DNA of 51,423 nt from Alphaproteobacteria bacterium (lineage in GTDB: Bacteria > Pseudomonadota > Alphaproteobacteria > Rhodospirillales > Rhodospirillaceae): assembly GCA_030432435.1 (NCBI GenBank), contig JAUIGX010000003.1, positions 1 to 51,423 of the forward strand, in the 5' to 3' direction. Below are positions 49,107 through 51,423 of this stretch, one piece after another. Positions within the stretch are counted from its first letter, which is position 1. Each line of letters starts with the position of its first letter. The notes under the pieces are model-generated. The model saw only the letters and a list, made by a program, of their open reading frames with translations. It was not told the origin of the DNA and ran no database searches. The position numbers were made by a program, and so were the translations under genes.

Positions 49107-51423
49107 ATGTTGAACACCTTTGCTCGCACTCTTGTTGGTTTCAGCCGGTGCCGTCCCTGGACAGTGCTCGGGGCGGCGGTTCTTGCGGCCCTTCTCGCGC
49201 TGGCCGGCGCCGCCGAAACGCTGACCTTTAACACCGACACCCGGGCGCTGTTTGACCGCGATTTGCCCTTCCGAATTTCTGAACGCAATTTCGAGGTCCA
49301 ATTCCCCCGCGAGTACGACCTCACTGTTGCTGTTATTGATGGGCCGACCGCGCAAGGCGCACAAACCGCTGCGAACCGCCTCGCAGCCGCCTTGGCCCCG
49401 CATACGGACATTTTCGAATTCGTGCGCAACCCTACCGGCGGCCCGTTCTTTGAAAAAAACGGCTTCCTCTATCTCTCAACCACCGAGTTGGATGCCCTCG
49501 CCGCCGATCTCGCCCTTGCACAGCCGTTGCTGGGCGCGATTGCCACCGATCGCAATGCCCGGGGCCTCCTCCGCCTGCTTGACCTTGCCTATACAGCAGC
49601 GGCGGAAGGAGAGGAGGCGACCATCGCCTTCGCACCCGCCGCCTCTCAAGCAACCGATGTCATCGACAACGTCCTAAGCGGCGCGGACGCGAGTATGAAC
49701 TGGGAAAGCCTGTTCACGGCTCTTGCCCCGCCTGGTCAATCGGCACGCGCCATGATCGTTTCCAAACCCGTCTTAGACATCTCGGCCCTTCAGCAAGGCG
49801 AGGCGGCGGCATCACTTATCCGCGCAACGGCAAACGAGCTTGGCATCACGCCCGACAACGGCTACCGGCTGCGTCTTACGGGGCAAATTCCTCTCAACGA
49901 CGAGGAATTCGCAACAGTTGCAGAAGGCACAAGCATTGCCGGAATTGTGGCGATGACACTGGTTGCTCTGCTTTTGTTCTTGGCCCTTGGCTCAGGCCGC
50001 GTGGTCGCAGCGGCAGTCGTCACACTCCTCATCGGTCTCCTTCTCACCCTTGGCTGGGCCGCCCTTTCCATCGGCGAACTCAACCTTATCTCCGTTGCCT
50101 TCGCCATCATGTTTGTCGGCCTCGCGGTGGATTTCAGCATCCAGTTCTGCACACGCTACCGCGCCGAACTGTACGGCAAATCAAGCGACATCGACGAGCG
50201 CGGTACCGCGCTGGAAAACACCGGCGCCGTCATGGCAAAACCTCTTCTGCTTGCCGCCGTCGCCACAGCGCTCGGATTCTTTTCATTCCTGCCGACCGAT
50301 TATCGCGGCGTCTCACAGCTTGGTGTCATTGCCGGCGGCGGGATGCTGATCGCGGTTGCCCTTAGTTTCACCGTGCTCCCTGCCCTTCTGACCCTTGGCC
50401 GCCCGCGCGCTGAAGCCGCTCACGTCGGGTACCTATGGGCCGCCCCTATCAACCGCGCCCTAATCGCCAAGCGCCGCGCGGTTCTCATTGTCGCGGCGCT
50501 CGCCGGTCTCATCGCCCTCGCGGTATTGCCGCGCCTTGTGTTCGACTTCGACCCTCTCAAACTTAAGGATCCGGAAACGGAATCCATGTCCACCGCCCTG
50601 GAACTCATGGACGATCCGCTGGTCAATCCCAACACCCTTAACGTGCTGGTTGAAAATGAAGCTGACGTCCGGCCGCTGGCGGAAAAATTGAATGCCCTAC
50701 CCGAAGTCGGGCACACCGTCAGCGTATTTGACCTCGTCCCGGAAGACCAAGACACCAAGCTCACCATATTAGATGACCTTTATCTCATTCTCGGTCCCGC
50801 GCTGGACCCCGGTGCCGACGCACAGCCTTTGCCCGATGATATTCGCACCGCCGCTACCAAAACCTTGGGCAGTGTGCGCAGCTATCTTGCATCGGAGTAC
50901 GCAGCAGGTGAGTTGCAGCAAAGCGCCGAACGGCTAGCGCCTCTCCTTGACCGTCTGGTGAACGAGGCAGATGACAGCACGCTGCAATCCCTCTCGCGCG
51001 CCCTTCTCGCAGGTTTCGACGACGCCCTCACCCCGCTCAAGACAGGGTTGGAAGCCGCTCCTATTACGATCGACGACCTGCCGCGAGATTTGCGCGACAC
51101 CTTCATCGCTCAAGACGGTCGCTACCGTATTCAGATCGCGCCAGCCGACCTTACGCCAGACATCGCCACCCTCACTCGCTTTGTTCAATCCGTACGCACA
51201 GTCTCGCCGAACGCCAGCGGCGACCCTGTGGTGATTTATGAGACGGGCGGTCTGGTTACCGGCGCCTTCGCATCGGCAGGCCTCTTTGCCATTGTCGCCG
51301 TCAGCATCTTGTTGATCTTTGTGATGCGGCGGTTCGGTGATGTTCTGCGTGTGCTGGCGCCGCTTGCGCTTGCGGCAATTCTTACCCTCGGCACCTGTGC
51401 AGCCATCGGGCTTTCTCTGAACT
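49107..51423 (+). CDS. hpnN: RND/MMPL transporter, HpnN (hopanoid transport)-like, truncated by window end
   Basis: Open frame from ATG 49107 to the window end (not in the ORF track): MLNTFARTLVGFSRCRPW..., TFNTDTRALFDRDLPFRISERNF, NLISVAFAIMFVGLAVDFSIQFCTRYRAE, RLVFDFDPLKLKDPETES. Confidence 0.85.
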   Translation, partial: MLNTFARTLVGFSRCRPWTVLGAAVLAALLALAGAAETLTFNTDTRALFDRDLPFRISERNFEVQFPREYDLTVAVIDGPTAQGAQTAANRLAAALAPHTDIFEFVRNPTGGPFFEKNGFLYLSTTELDALAADLALAQPLLGAIATDRNARGLLRLLDLAYTAAAEGEEATIAFAPAASQATDVIDNVLSGADASMNWESLFTALAPPGQSARAMIVSKPVLDISALQQGEAAASLIRATANELGITPDNGYRLRLTGQIPLNDEEFATVAEGTSIAGIVAMTLVALLLFLALGSGRVVAAAVVTLLIGLLLTLGWAALSIGELNLISVAFAIMFVGLAVDFSIQFCTRYRAELYGKSSDIDERGTALENTGAVMAKPLLLAAVATALGFFSFLPTDYRGVSQLGVIAGGGMLIAVALSFTVLPALLTLGRPRAEAAHVGYLWAAPINRALIAKRRAVLIVAALAGLIALAVLPRLVFDFDPLKLKDPETESMSTALELMDDPLVNPNTLNVLVENEADVRPLAEKLNALPEVGHTVSVFDLVPEDQDTKLTILDDLYLILGPALDPGADAQPLPDDIRTAATKTLGSVRSYLASEYAAGELQQSAERLAPLLDRLVNEADDSTLQSLSRALLAGFDDALTPLKTGLEAAPITIDDLPRDLRDTFIAQDGRYRIQIAPADLTPDIATLTRFVQSVRTVSPNASGDPVVIYETGGLVTGAFASAGLFAIVAVSILLIFVMRRFGDVLRVLAPLALAAILTLGTCAAIGLSLN

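Overview
This ~51 kb window looks like a GC-rich alphaproteobacterial chromosome segment, mostly housekeeping and metabolic genes on both strands. From left to right it contains:
- a TonB/ExbB/ExbD/ExbD/TPR energy-transduction operon (minus strand);
- a signalling stretch with a receiver-GGDEF protein, a membrane protein with a degenerate GGDEF domain, an RsbU/SpoIIE-type phosphatase and a degenerate EAL-like protein, interspersed with tam-like, DUF1289, queF, msrB, EamA and DUF1489 genes;
- a colinear fatty-acid beta-oxidation cluster (SCP2, acyl-CoA ligase, thiolase, bifunctional hydratase/dehydrogenase, acyl-CoA dehydrogenase, thioesterase);
- class I lysyl-tRNA synthetase diverging from a DinG/XPD-like helicase;
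- a TPR/surface-carbohydrate fusion protein, a GST, and groES-groEL with a clear CIRCE operator;
- a lipid-A N-domain protein plus GT2, heme A synthase and TldD;
- a poorly characterised divergent locus at 37984-41847;
- a histidine kinase, pirin, a GT61-like protein, an S10 carboxypeptidase, a cold-shock protein and the 5' part of an HpnN-like RND transporter running off the window.

The best candidate for an undescribed system is the divergent locus at ~37.98-41.85 kb. It encodes a beta-barrel-like protein, a small secreted Arg-rich repeat protein, a DUF6502-like protein and a DUF5666-like lipoprotein with GMGGTG repeats. Three near-identical palindromes (GTGGGT-N5-ACCCAC type) lie in its shared promoter region. 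No CRISPR array, prophage, transposase, rRNA or tRNA was recognised. All assignments were made by reading the sequence; no database search was run.
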